64,000 bases of DNA from CAXBBB01 sp963793245 (GTDB lineage: Bacteria > Bacteroidota > Rhodothermia > Rhodothermales > BA12): the NCBI GenBank assembly GCA_963793245.1, contig CAWBZG010000005.1:434001-498000 (forward strand). The letters are read 5' to 3'. A program made the position numbers and the translations under genes. Of the stretch, positions 9,594-16,871 are shown one piece after another; within the stretch, counting starts at the first letter, position 1; each line of letters starts with the position of its first letter. Below the pieces are notes generated by a model that saw nothing but the letters and a program-made list of their open reading frames with translations, made no database searches and had not been told where the DNA came from.

Positions 9594-10281
9594 CGTGCCC
9601 TCCTCCGGTCATCGGTTCGGGCAGCGCGTCGATGCGGTTGCCGCACATCAGCATCGACGCGCCGAAGTACGGATTACGCGTCGACGTACCGCGCTGGAGC
9701 CACACGCCGCCCATCGGAGCTTTCGCCATGCCGCAGTTGAAGAGCGTCAGATCCGAAACGCCATTCGCCTGGGCCATTCGAGCGACCGCGACGCTCAACT
9801 CGCCAAATGCCAACCGCGCGTCGACTAGATCGGTGGCGCTAGCGATTGCGTCGGCGTACGCAGCAAGCGTGTCGATCTCGGGTACGTCGGCCAGCGTTTG
9901 GGCGGCAGACTGAGCGGCAGGCAGATCGTCGGCGGCGAGTGCTTCTTGGACGGAGACATACGCGTCGAGAAGCGCACCGAGTGAGTCGGACGCAGCATCG
10001 GCCCGCATGGTGTGCTCGGCGGGCGACATCGCGGCATGCTCAGCAGCGGGAGCGCCATCCATCTCGTGGCCCATGTGCGCCATCGCAGCGCCGGGTGGCT
10101 CCGCATCTGGAACGAGCGGAGGCGGAAGATTGGGTGGAACGACCGGCGCGAATGCCGCGAGGGTCGGAGTGGTCGTGTGCGCGGCAGACGGCGCGGCGGG
10201 GTGGTCGGCAGGCGTGACCTGCGGGGCGGCGGCGACGCAACCTGCAAGCAGGAGGACGGGAGCCAGACGAAAAATCGGCAT
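9583..10281 (-). CDS. DUF3347-type copper-associated lipoprotein
   Basis: The product is a lipoprotein of about 232 residues with lipobox LLAGC. A Pro/Ala-rich linker follows, then a His/Met stretch (MAHMGHEMDGAPAAEHAAM) that could bind copper. The C-terminal helical domain holds the DUF3347 signature: TLFNCGMAKAPMGGVWLQ and RNPYFGASMLMCG, each with a Cys and a Met. DUF3347 is often attached to CusB/CusF-like copper proteins. ATG 10281 (MPIFRLAPVLLLAGC) is preferred to a GTG nine codons upstream because it places the signal sequence correctly. The gene overlaps the TolC-like gene by 11 bp. Confidence 0.82.
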   Translation of the reverse strand: MPIFRLAPVLLLAGCVAAAPQVTPADHPAAPSAAHTTTPTLAAFAPVVPPNLPPPLVPDAEPPGAAMAHMGHEMDGAPAAEHAAMSPAEHTMRADAASDSLGALLDAYVSVQEALAADDLPAAQSAAQTLADVPEIDTLAAYADAIASATDLVDARLAFGELSVAVARMAQANGVSDLTLFNCGMAKAPMGGVWLQRGTSTRNPYFGASMLMCGNRIDALPEPMTGGGHDGH

Positions 10282-10393
10282 TGGAAAATCGAGTACAAAC
10301 GAGGGCACGCGCGCTCACGGCACGTCGTGCGAAGGAGGGCGACACGCGGTCGCCGTCAACCGTTCTCACCAGCGAGAACGGCTCGTTTGCCGA

Positions 10394-10813
10394 TCAGATG
10401 ATCAGTTGGCCCAACGCCAAGTAGATCGGGGACGCGTGCCCCGGTGGTCTCCATTCGACCCGCCGCACGCGAGGCGACCGCTCGATCGGCGGAAACTCGG
10501 CGACGACCGATACAACTAGTGGAGCAGCGGGAATCGACGCGCGGTCGATTTCCATGTGGACGACCGTCGCCACGGCGCGCAGGCAACACGGTCCGATGAG
10601 GCAGCAGGGTTGGTCGCCCTCCGTGTGCGTATCGGCGGGACCGCCCCTTTGCGTCATCGGCATGTCGTGCGATGCGGCTCCTTCGACTTGCTCGTGACAC
10701 GGCGGCGCGACGGGAGTCGCGGGCTGTGCGCACAATGCCGAAAGCGGTGCCGTCAATCCGATCAGGAGCGACAGCACGCCGAGGAGCGCAAGCGGTTGGC
10801 GGAGGCGGGTCAT
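10394..10813 (-). CDS. Small secreted Cys-rich protein, first gene of copper operon
   Basis: This exported protein of about 139 residues has no firm family. Residues 1-30 form a hydrophobic signal or anchor (LALLGVLSLLIGLTAPLSALC). The mature part has PPCHEQ, a Met/His stretch (SHDMPM) and a QPCCLIGPCCLR double CC motif that could hold copper. The C-terminus is Pro-rich. Similar small proteins precede copper efflux genes in other bacteria (general knowledge, not tested here). ATG 10813 is chosen because a Bacteroidota-type promoter lies just upstream and would place the start ~40 nt inside the message; an earlier TTG at 10888 would lie within the promoter. Confidence 0.65.
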   Translation of the reverse strand: MTRLRQPLALLGVLSLLIGLTAPLSALCAQPATPVAPPCHEQVEGAASHDMPMTQRGGPADTHTEGDQPCCLIGPCCLRAVATVVHMEIDRASIPAAPLVVSVVAEFPPIERSPRVRRVEWRPPGHASPIYLALGQLII

Positions 10814-10860
10814 CGCGTGTGCCAACCTGCTGTTTGCGCTGAAGTTCGGCGCGGCAGACT

Positions 10861-10889
10861 CAAAGCTATCAACTCTTAGCGCAAACAAA
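10861..10889 (-). promoter_or_regulatory. Bacteroidota-type promoter of the copper operon
   Basis: On the minus strand TTTG (10889-10886) is followed after 17 bp by TAGCTTTG (10868-10861), matching the TTTG / TAnnTTTG consensus for the primary sigma factor of Bacteroidota. It lies about 48 bp upstream of the ATG at 10813. Confidence 0.45.
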
Positions 10890-10995
10890 AACGCCCGGCG
10901 AGATCAGGAGGCTCTTCTACCGGCGAGAGTAGTGAGTACTTCCCGGTCTGCACCGAGCGAGTCGTCCCTACACCGAGCCACATCTGGCGTTCCGA

Positions 10996-13900
10996 TCAGT
11001 CCAGTGTGCCGTCCCAGCGGTCGTAGACGCTCGGCGCTCCCGCGAAGGGGCTTCCGCCGCCTACCCACTCACTCGCCTGGACTTCGACCGCGCGAAACTC
11101 GCCGATTTGCCCTCCGCCGTTGTCGTCCTGCCCGCCGACGAGAAGCGTGAGCGTCGTTCCGGTTGGCATATCGGGCAGCACGGATTTCGGAATCGAGAAG
11201 GCGATGCGTCCGGTTTCGGTCGATCCGAGCGGGTTGCGCGCGTCGGCTTCGGCTGGTCGGTACTCGCCGAGCACGTTGCCCAGATAGTCTTCGACGCGCA
11301 CACCTCCGCCGACAAAGACCAGGTGCGTATAGCCATCTTCAACGCGGGCATTGGCCTCGCGTCCTACCTGCATCGGCCCAGGCCCCGGACCGAACGCCAA
11401 TGCCGCCATCGTGAGTTGAAAACCGAACTGCGGATTCCAACCGGGATCGACGAGCCTCGCCATTTCGAGGTCGAAAAACCACGCGTCGTCGGTCTCGGAA
11501 ATGCGCAGTCCGGTCGCATCGAAAATGCCGGGAGCGAATGCCGGTCCCGTCGGATAGGTGTAGGTGCCGGACGCGCCCCGGTCGTCGCCTTTGGGTAGGT
11601 CGACGGACAAGCGGACGCGGGCGGCGTCGGGAGCGCGTGTTTTGATCGTCGCGTGATCCAGCAGCGGCCATGCGGGTCCGCTCATCGCAGGCAGGGCCGC
11701 GATCTCGGACTGGCTCAGCGGCGTCGCCCACTCGAAACCGGCCCACCTCGCCGTGTCGGGGAGCGCGATCCGCTCGTCGATTCCTACGACGACTTCGTCG
11801 ACGCTGGCGTACGTCACGGCCATACCCGGCCCATACTCACGCGCTAGCCGAACCGTCATCGGCACGTCCGATACGGCCACGACTTTGCGTCCGCCCAGCG
11901 CTTCGAATACGACGTGTAGGGGCCGCTCGAATGCAGAGGCGCTATCGGCAGGTTCTGGTGTGATCGTCAGGTCCATCGTGTGGGCGCCGTTCGAGGCCTC
12001 GCCCAGAAACTCGCCTTGAGCTATCGTCCCTCGCTCCATCCGCATCCGAACGTGTCCCCCTTCGACGCGGACGCGAGCGGTCACGTCGTCGCCCCAGGCC
12101 TTGGGCAGGCGGGGCACGACGGCGAGCGTGTCGGGTGCGCGGTGGGTGATACCGGCGAAGTCTTCCACCGCGTTGCGGACGTATTCTGCCAGCGTCCACG
12201 CCTGCGAGACGGTGCCGGTCAAGCGCGGCAAGTCGTTGCCGGGCCTTGGAAGCGCGTCGGAGTTTTCGGCCATCGTGCCTACCGCGCCGCGACTGAGCGC
12301 CATCTGCGTCAGAAAGTCGAGTTGCTCGTAGGCGAGATCGGGCGCGTCCGCTTTTGCCATCAGCGAGACGAGCGGGCCTGTATTCCACGTCCAGATCGTT
12401 CCGTTGTGATAGGCGGCGTCTTTCGGGTAGGCTTCGGGCGCGAGATGATACGGATGAAACGCGGAATCCGATTGGGCCAGCGACGCGACGCCCCACGGGT
12501 AGACGATCTGTTCGGCCAGCGCGCGGACCAACGCGCCGGATGCTTCCGAGTCGAGGCCGAGCGCTCGAGCAGCGAGCAACTGATTGGGCCGCGTCTGCAC
12601 ATCGGGCGTGCCATCGGCGTCGAGGTGATCGTAGAGCAGCGGACTTTGGGGCATCTGGAAACGGTCCAGGATGGCGGTACGCAGGCGATTGGCGGCGCGG
12701 TCGTATCGGCCAGCAGCATTCTTCAGCCCCTCCCCTCTCCCGAGTTCAGCCGTCGCGCGCAGTTGGGCGTAGAACAGCGCCTGGATCTCGACGGCCCGGT
12801 CGCCGCGCGGACTCCACTCTCGGCCCGGACCAGCCGACGCGTCCATCCACGTCTCTTGGTCGCCGTGGCGAAGGAGTCCGTCTATATCGGTGCGGGCGAG
12901 GGCGGCGTCGGACGCGCGCTTGACGATGGGCCACATCTCGGCGCGAAAGTCCGCGTCGTCGGTCAGGCGGAGGTAGTCGCGTGCCATGATCGCAAACCAC
13001 GGCGTGCCGTCGGCGGTGTTGTAGGTCACGTCGCCGAGCGAGACGAAGTTGGGGATGCGCCCGTAGGTCTCGCTTTCGGGGTCGTCGTCCTGGTAGCGCC
13101 CAAACGCCAGCAAGATTTCGCGCGCGTCTTCCCACTGCCCCGAGACGAGAAACGCACCGGGCAGGCTGATGAAGGTGTCGCGGCCCCAATAGTTGTTGAA
13201 CCACGGCAGACCGGCAAACAGGCCCGGACCGCGCTGATTCATGTGGAGCGCGTCAAGGGCGATGCGGGCGAGGACAAACGCGCGGTCGAAATCTCTATCC
13301 GCCGTCGAAATCCACGCATCGGCGACTAATCCATCCATCCGCGCTCGCCGATCTGACAGGGCGTCCGGCACCGACTCCGACAGCCGCAGCGCACGCGAGC
13401 GCGCCGCCTGCATCGTCGCCCCGACCGTGATCACGACCGGAGTGCCCCGCTTGACGTCGAGCCGTCCGGGAGCCAGCAGCGTCTGGTCGATGCTGCCGGT
13501 CTCGATCAACCGCGAATCAGTGCGCGCTTTGCCTCGGGCCGAGCGAATGGCCAGCCACGCTGGAGCATCGGGATTGCCTTCGAGCACGTCGCGGCGGCGG
13601 ATCAGCAGCACGTCGCCCATCTCCACTACGTCGAGCGCGCTCACGTCGCGTCGGTCGGCGATCAGCGGCAGAAACGTCGCGTCGGCGTCTGGCGTCACGA
13701 CGAGCGCGGCTTCTCCATCGATCAGCGTGATCGTCTCACTCAATCCCTTTGCATAGGACCGTTTGGCGGCGTCAGGATGGACGGTCGCATCCCTCAGGTG
13801 AGCAGCGGTGAGCACGTCGCCGCCCATCTGCCACGCCCAGTCGTCGAGTACGACCGTTCCGCGGACGTTCAGGCCCTGCCATGCCGTCGTCTGCGGTCCG

Positions 13901-14082
13901 GCAGCCTCGCCGTAGAAATACGTCGCTGCGCCGTCGGTGTAGACAAACGGACGCGAGGCCGACGAGTCGGCGTAGATCGCCAGAGAGTCGAAACTGAGAG
14001 GCTGGGCCTCCAGAGGCTGGCCCGTCTGAGCGGTTGCGGCGGACACGGACAAAGCGCAGAGCGCGAGCAGGAGAAAACGCAT
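10996..14082 (-). CDS. Exported debranching-enzyme-type glycosidase with glucodextranase-like C-terminus
   Basis: This exported protein has 1028 residues. Residues 1-18 are a signal peptide (cut near ATAQ). Residues ~20-250 form an N-terminal beta-rich domain. Residues ~260-700 form an (alpha/alpha)6 barrel resembling the amylo-alpha-1,6-glucosidase/GDE domain (NNYWGRDTFISLPGAF, GRIPNFVSLGDVTYNTADG, LLRHGDQETWMDA, AYHNGTIWTWNTGPL). Residues ~830-1010 resemble the C-terminal domain of glucodextranase (FDLEMARLVDPGWNPQFGFQL, YTHLVFVGGGVRVEDY). It probably removes alpha-1,6 branches or cleaves oligo-glucosides outside the cytoplasm, complementing the amylases upstream. The exact linkage specificity is inferred. 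No frame breaks over 3.1 kb. Confidence 0.8.
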   Translation of the reverse strand: MRFLLLALCALSVSAATAQTGQPLEAQPLSFDSLAIYADSSASRPFVYTDGAATYFYGEAAGPQTTAWQGLNVRGTVVLDDWAWQMGGDVLTAAHLRDATVHPDAAKRSYAKGLSETITLIDGEAALVVTPDADATFLPLIADRRDVSALDVVEMGDVLLIRRRDVLEGNPDAPAWLAIRSARGKARTDSRLIETGSIDQTLLAPGRLDVKRGTPVVITVGATMQAARSRALRLSESVPDALSDRRARMDGLVADAWISTADRDFDRAFVLARIALDALHMNQRGPGLFAGLPWFNNYWGRDTFISLPGAFLVSGQWEDAREILLAFGRYQDDDPESETYGRIPNFVSLGDVTYNTADGTPWFAIMARDYLRLTDDADFRAEMWPIVKRASDAALARTDIDGLLRHGDQETWMDASAGPGREWSPRGDRAVEIQALFYAQLRATAELGRGEGLKNAAGRYDRAANRLRTAILDRFQMPQSPLLYDHLDADGTPDVQTRPNQLLAARALGLDSEASGALVRALAEQIVYPWGVASLAQSDSAFHPYHLAPEAYPKDAAYHNGTIWTWNTGPLVSLMAKADAPDLAYEQLDFLTQMALSRGAVGTMAENSDALPRPGNDLPRLTGTVSQAWTLAEYVRNAVEDFAGITHRAPDTLAVVPRLPKAWGDDVTARVRVEGGHVRMRMERGTIAQGEFLGEASNGAHTMDLTITPEPADSASAFERPLHVVFEALGGRKVVAVSDVPMTVRLAREYGPGMAVTYASVDEVVVGIDERIALPDTARWAGFEWATPLSQSEIAALPAMSGPAWPLLDHATIKTRAPDAARVRLSVDLPKGDDRGASGTYTYPTGPAFAPGIFDATGLRISETDDAWFFDLEMARLVDPGWNPQFGFQLTMAALAFGPGPGPMQVGREANARVEDGYTHLVFVGGGVRVEDYLGNVLGEYRPAEADARNPLGSTETGRIAFSIPKSVLPDMPTGTTLTLLVGGQDDNGGGQIGEFRAVEVQASEWVGGGSPFAGAPSVYDRWDGTLD

Positions 14083-14123
14083 CCGCTTACAACGACGCTC
14101 AACTCAGGATCGGTCCTCCCGAG

Positions 14124-14432
14124 TCAGCGCAAAACACGAACGGCATCGCGCCGGATCAGGTCGACATCTGCACTCATTTCGTAGAATCCGGCGTCGACCA
14201 GCAGTGTCGCATCGTTCTTGCTCCACATCCGGTAGCGCACCTCCGGTCCGTACGCGACAGGCAGCCCATCCTCCTCGATCCACTCGAACGCGACGTGCGT
14301 CGATGTGTGGAAGAGGACGCCGAGCAACCGCCCGCCTCGCGCGAAAAAGTAGCGGTAGTGATGCTGCCCCGGAGCGGCGTTGAGCACGAGTGCGACGGGG
14401 GAATCGTGACGAAAGTCGGTGTGAGCAAGCAT
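14124..14432 (-). CDS. Conserved small protein of unknown function
   Basis: This 102-residue protein is probably cytosolic, as no signal or membrane segment is visible. It has alternating hydrophobic and aromatic residues (HHYRYFFARGGRLLGVL, FEWIEEDGLPVAYGPEVRYR) that suggest a small beta-sheet fold. It lies 41 bp upstream of the exported glycosidase on the same strand and may be co-transcribed with it. No family was recognised. Confidence 0.55.
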   Translation of the reverse strand: MLAHTDFRHDSPVALVLNAAPGQHHYRYFFARGGRLLGVLFHTSTHVAFEWIEEDGLPVAYGPEVRYRMWSKNDATLLVDAGFYEMSADVDLIRRDAVRVLR

Positions 14433-14645
14433 CGGATTGGGGATGAAGGATTGACCAAGTTACCAGTCAGGTACACTTGTATCCTAACGGTTCGACCATT
14501 CCGATTATCGTCCACTTTATACTCCTCATAAGCGAGCGGCTCAAAAACGACGCTCAGTCGTCCGATTCGCCTTTCAGATCGTCATCTGGTCCGACCTACG
14601 AGAAGCTACGCCGAGTGCAATTCCGATGGCACTTCGCCCCTCCGC

Positions 14646-14996
14646 CTACTCTTCCGACAACGTGTATCCAGCCAGACTGTCGACTGGAATAATGCGGATT
14701 TCGGTGATCGCGCCCTGCATGGGGTTGGTGACTGTGCCGACTGAGTAGCTGACGGCATCGGCGGACGAGTCGGCTTTCAGGACTGTGCGCTGTGTCGCAA
14801 GCGACGAGGCAAGCCCGCGCCCCATGCGACTCGTACCATCGGTGGCTGAGTGCTCGGCGTAGAGATCCGACGCCGTTCCCGTCTTCAACACTTCGATGCG
14901 AGCACCCGCGTCATTTACGTAGGCGTCGCCGGGTTGCGGTCCGCGGTCGCAGGCAGTGAAAGCGAGTAGGGCGAATAGGGGCAGCAGGCGGCGCAT
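14646..14996 (-). CDS. Small lipoprotein of unknown function
   Basis: This protein of about 116 residues starts at ATG 14996 (MRRLLPLFALLAFTACDRG), which gives a textbook lipoprotein signal with lipobox FTAC. A longer frame reaching 15110 has an implausible Arg-rich N-terminus. The mature part is mostly beta-forming (AYVNDAGARIEVLKTG, AVSYSVGTVTNPMQGAI) and has no recognised motif. It follows the acetyltransferase by 64 bp. Confidence 0.6.
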   Translation of the reverse strand: MRRLLPLFALLAFTACDRGPQPGDAYVNDAGARIEVLKTGTASDLYAEHSATDGTSRMGRGLASSLATQRTVLKADSSADAVSYSVGTVTNPMQGAITEIRIIPVDSLAGYTLSEE

Positions 14997-15060
14997 AGCG
15001 AGCGAGGCGAGGTTGATGAGGTGTCGAAAAACTACGCCTCGACGAACGCCGCGAGATGGC

Positions 15061-15675
15061 TTATTCGTCCTCGTCCGTCTCCTCCATCTTATCGCGCAAC
15101 CGGTTTTCAAGCCGCGTCTCGATGTGCGTCCACTCGTCGCTTATGATCGAGAAGTAGACCGTGTCGCGCGCCGTTCCGTCGGGCAGTGTCATGTGGCGGC
15201 GCAGCGTCCCCTCTTTGTGCGCGCCGATCTGCCCCAGCGCCCACTGCGACTGCGAGTTGCGGGCGTCGGTCTTGAACTCGACTCGGCGCAGATCCAGATC
15301 GTCGAACGCGTGACGCAGCATCAGCAGCTTGGCCTCGGTGTTGACCGTCGTCCGCTGCCAGGGCCGCGCGATCCACGTCCACCCGATTTCGGCGCGGCGA
15401 TTGAACAGGTCGACGTTGGAAAAGCGCGTGCTCCCGACGACCGTCCCCGTCGCCGCCACGACGGTCGCAAACGGAAGGGCGACGCCGCGTGCCTGCTCGC
15501 CCAGCGCCTCTTTGACGTAGGCTTCGATGTCCGCGCGCGACTCGATGCGCCGAGGCGTATACCGCCAGATCCGCTCGTCCATACCGATGTTTACCAGCGC
15601 ATCGACGTAATCGAGTGTGAGCGGTTCGAGCCGGACGTAGTCGCCTTCGAGGACGACGGGGTCGAGAGTCTGCAT
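15061..15675 (-). CDS. GNAT-family N-acetyltransferase (RimJ/RimL type)
   Basis: This 204-residue protein has the acetyltransferase-3 layout: an N-terminal LEGDYVRLEPLTLDYVDAL, a central strand GTVVGSTRFSNVDLFNRRAEIGWTW, and an acetyl-CoA contact region (WQRTTVNTEAKLLML) followed by RRVEFKTDARNSQSQWAL. The RNSQS motif is typical of enzymes that acetylate N-termini or amino-acid-like substrates. The C-terminal tail is acidic (KMEETDEDE). It sits just beyond the hairpin that follows malF, so it may be a separate unit or receive read-through. Confidence 0.85.
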   Translation of the reverse strand: MQTLDPVVLEGDYVRLEPLTLDYVDALVNIGMDERIWRYTPRRIESRADIEAYVKEALGEQARGVALPFATVVAATGTVVGSTRFSNVDLFNRRAEIGWTWIARPWQRTTVNTEAKLLMLRHAFDDLDLRRVEFKTDARNSQSQWALGQIGAHKEGTLRRHMTLPDGTARDTVYFSIISDEWTHIETRLENRLRDKMEETDEDE

Positions 15676-15750
15676 GGGGAAGCGAGGTTGGATGAGGGGA
15701 GATGGAAGATCGTGGACGGATGCCGATTTTCTCGCTTGTGTCCCTCGCGC

Positions 15751-15780
15751 ACCTGGCAGGTTCTGGGGGACCTGCCAGGT
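15751..15780 (-). terminator. Hairpin closing the starch operon
   Basis: ACCTGGCAGGT and ACCTGCCAGGT pair perfectly over 11 bp around an 8-nt loop. It begins 7 bp past the malF stop. There is no T-run on either side, so it is either a transcript end stabiliser or works together with Rho, not a classical intrinsic terminator. Confidence 0.5.
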
Positions 15781-15787
15781 GTCCGGC

Positions 15788-16786
15788 TCAATACGCTGCT
15801 TCTGTCGCGTTCGTCTTCTTGAGTAGGACCTGGGTGAACATGAACAGGATCGCGAAGATGATCAGCGAGAGTGCCGCCGCCCAGCCGAACCTATACATCG
15901 AGAAGGCCGCTTCGTAGACGTACGAGACGAGGATGTGCGTCTGATCGTTGGGTTCGCCGCCGTTCGAGACGAGCCAGACGACGTTGATGTTGTTGAACGT
16001 CCAGACCGTGCCCAGCGTGATCGCCGGGATCATGACGGGGCGGATCAGCGGAACGGTGATGTTCCAAAACTGCGCCCACGCACTCGCGCCGTCCATGTCG
16101 GCGGCTTCGTAGAGTTCGCCGGGAATCGACTGCAACGCGCCCAGCGCGACGACCATCATAAACGGGAAACCGAGCCACACGTTGGTCAGGATCGCGGCGA
16201 TGAAGGCGTTGACGGGATCGGTCAGCCACGAGACCGGGCCGAGGCCCAGGAACTGTTGCAGCGCCAGGTTGATCGCGCCGTACTCGGCGTTGAACATACC
16301 GCGCCACGTCAGCGCGGTGATGTACTGCGGCAGCGCCCATGGGAGGATGAGCAGGATGCGCCACGCGCCTTTGCCCTTGACAAACTTCTGGTGCAACACG
16401 ACGGCCAGCATCACGCCCAACCCGACGTGAAAGACGACGTTGACGGCGGTCCAGATCAGCGTTTTGACCAGGACCGACCAAAACGCCGACTCCTGCACGA
16501 CAGCCCAATACTGCTGAAACCCGATGATCTCCCAGTCGCGGATGTGGTACAGGTTCATGTTCGACAACGACAGGACGGCGTTGTAGAAAAACGGATAGGC
16601 GACGACCGCCAGCACGATCACGATGGTCGGCCCGAGCAATCCGGCCAGAAACAGCCGCCGCTGCCATTCGGGACTGAACCGCGATGCCTTACGCGCCGGA
16701 TCCGGCGACGAGTTGCCAGACTCGACGGACTCGCGTTTGTCTTCGACGCGCGTTTCGATGGCGAGCAGATCGGAGTTTTCGGTCAT
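15788..16786 (-). CDS. malF: Maltodextrin-type ABC transporter permease (MalF/UgpA family)
   Basis: This 332-residue inner-membrane permease has six predicted helices (first at about residues 46-68) and the ATPase-contact EAA loop EAADMDGASAWAQFWNITVP near residue 226-245. Family knowledge: it pairs with a second permease (MalG) and an ATPase (MalK) to import sugars delivered by the binding protein encoded just upstream. Neither malG nor malK is present in the window; the next gene is an acetyltransferase after a hairpin. It is separated from malE by an 85-bp gap that holds a perfect 28-bp palindrome. Confidence 0.85.
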   Translation of the reverse strand: MTENSDLLAIETRVEDKRESVESGNSSPDPARKASRFSPEWQRRLFLAGLLGPTIVIVLAVVAYPFFYNAVLSLSNMNLYHIRDWEIIGFQQYWAVVQESAFWSVLVKTLIWTAVNVVFHVGLGVMLAVVLHQKFVKGKGAWRILLILPWALPQYITALTWRGMFNAEYGAINLALQQFLGLGPVSWLTDPVNAFIAAILTNVWLGFPFMMVVALGALQSIPGELYEAADMDGASAWAQFWNITVPLIRPVMIPAITLGTVWTFNNINVVWLVSNGGEPNDQTHILVSYVYEAAFSMYRFGWAAALSLIIFAILFMFTQVLLKKTNATEAAY

Positions 16787-16817
16787 GGGCGGGCGAATGC
16801 AATCGTTTTGGGCGACG

Positions 16818-16845
16818 GTAGCGCCGTTATATATAACGGCGCTAC
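16818..16845. promoter_or_regulatory. Perfect 28-bp palindrome between malE and malF
   Basis: GTAGCGCCGTTATA is followed directly by its reverse complement, with an AT-rich centre (TTATATATAA). It lies in the 85-bp gap between malE and malF. It could fold as an intercistronic hairpin that lowers malF relative to malE, as in known malE-malF gaps, or be a protein-binding operator. No U-tract follows. Confidence 0.65.
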
Positions 16846-16871
16846 GACCGGATCAGAAAGACAATCCGACA

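Noticed and set aside
15751..15780. Classical intrinsic terminator after malF
   Set aside because: The stem is strong but there is no T-run on either strand; it is reported only as a hairpin that may mark the operon end.
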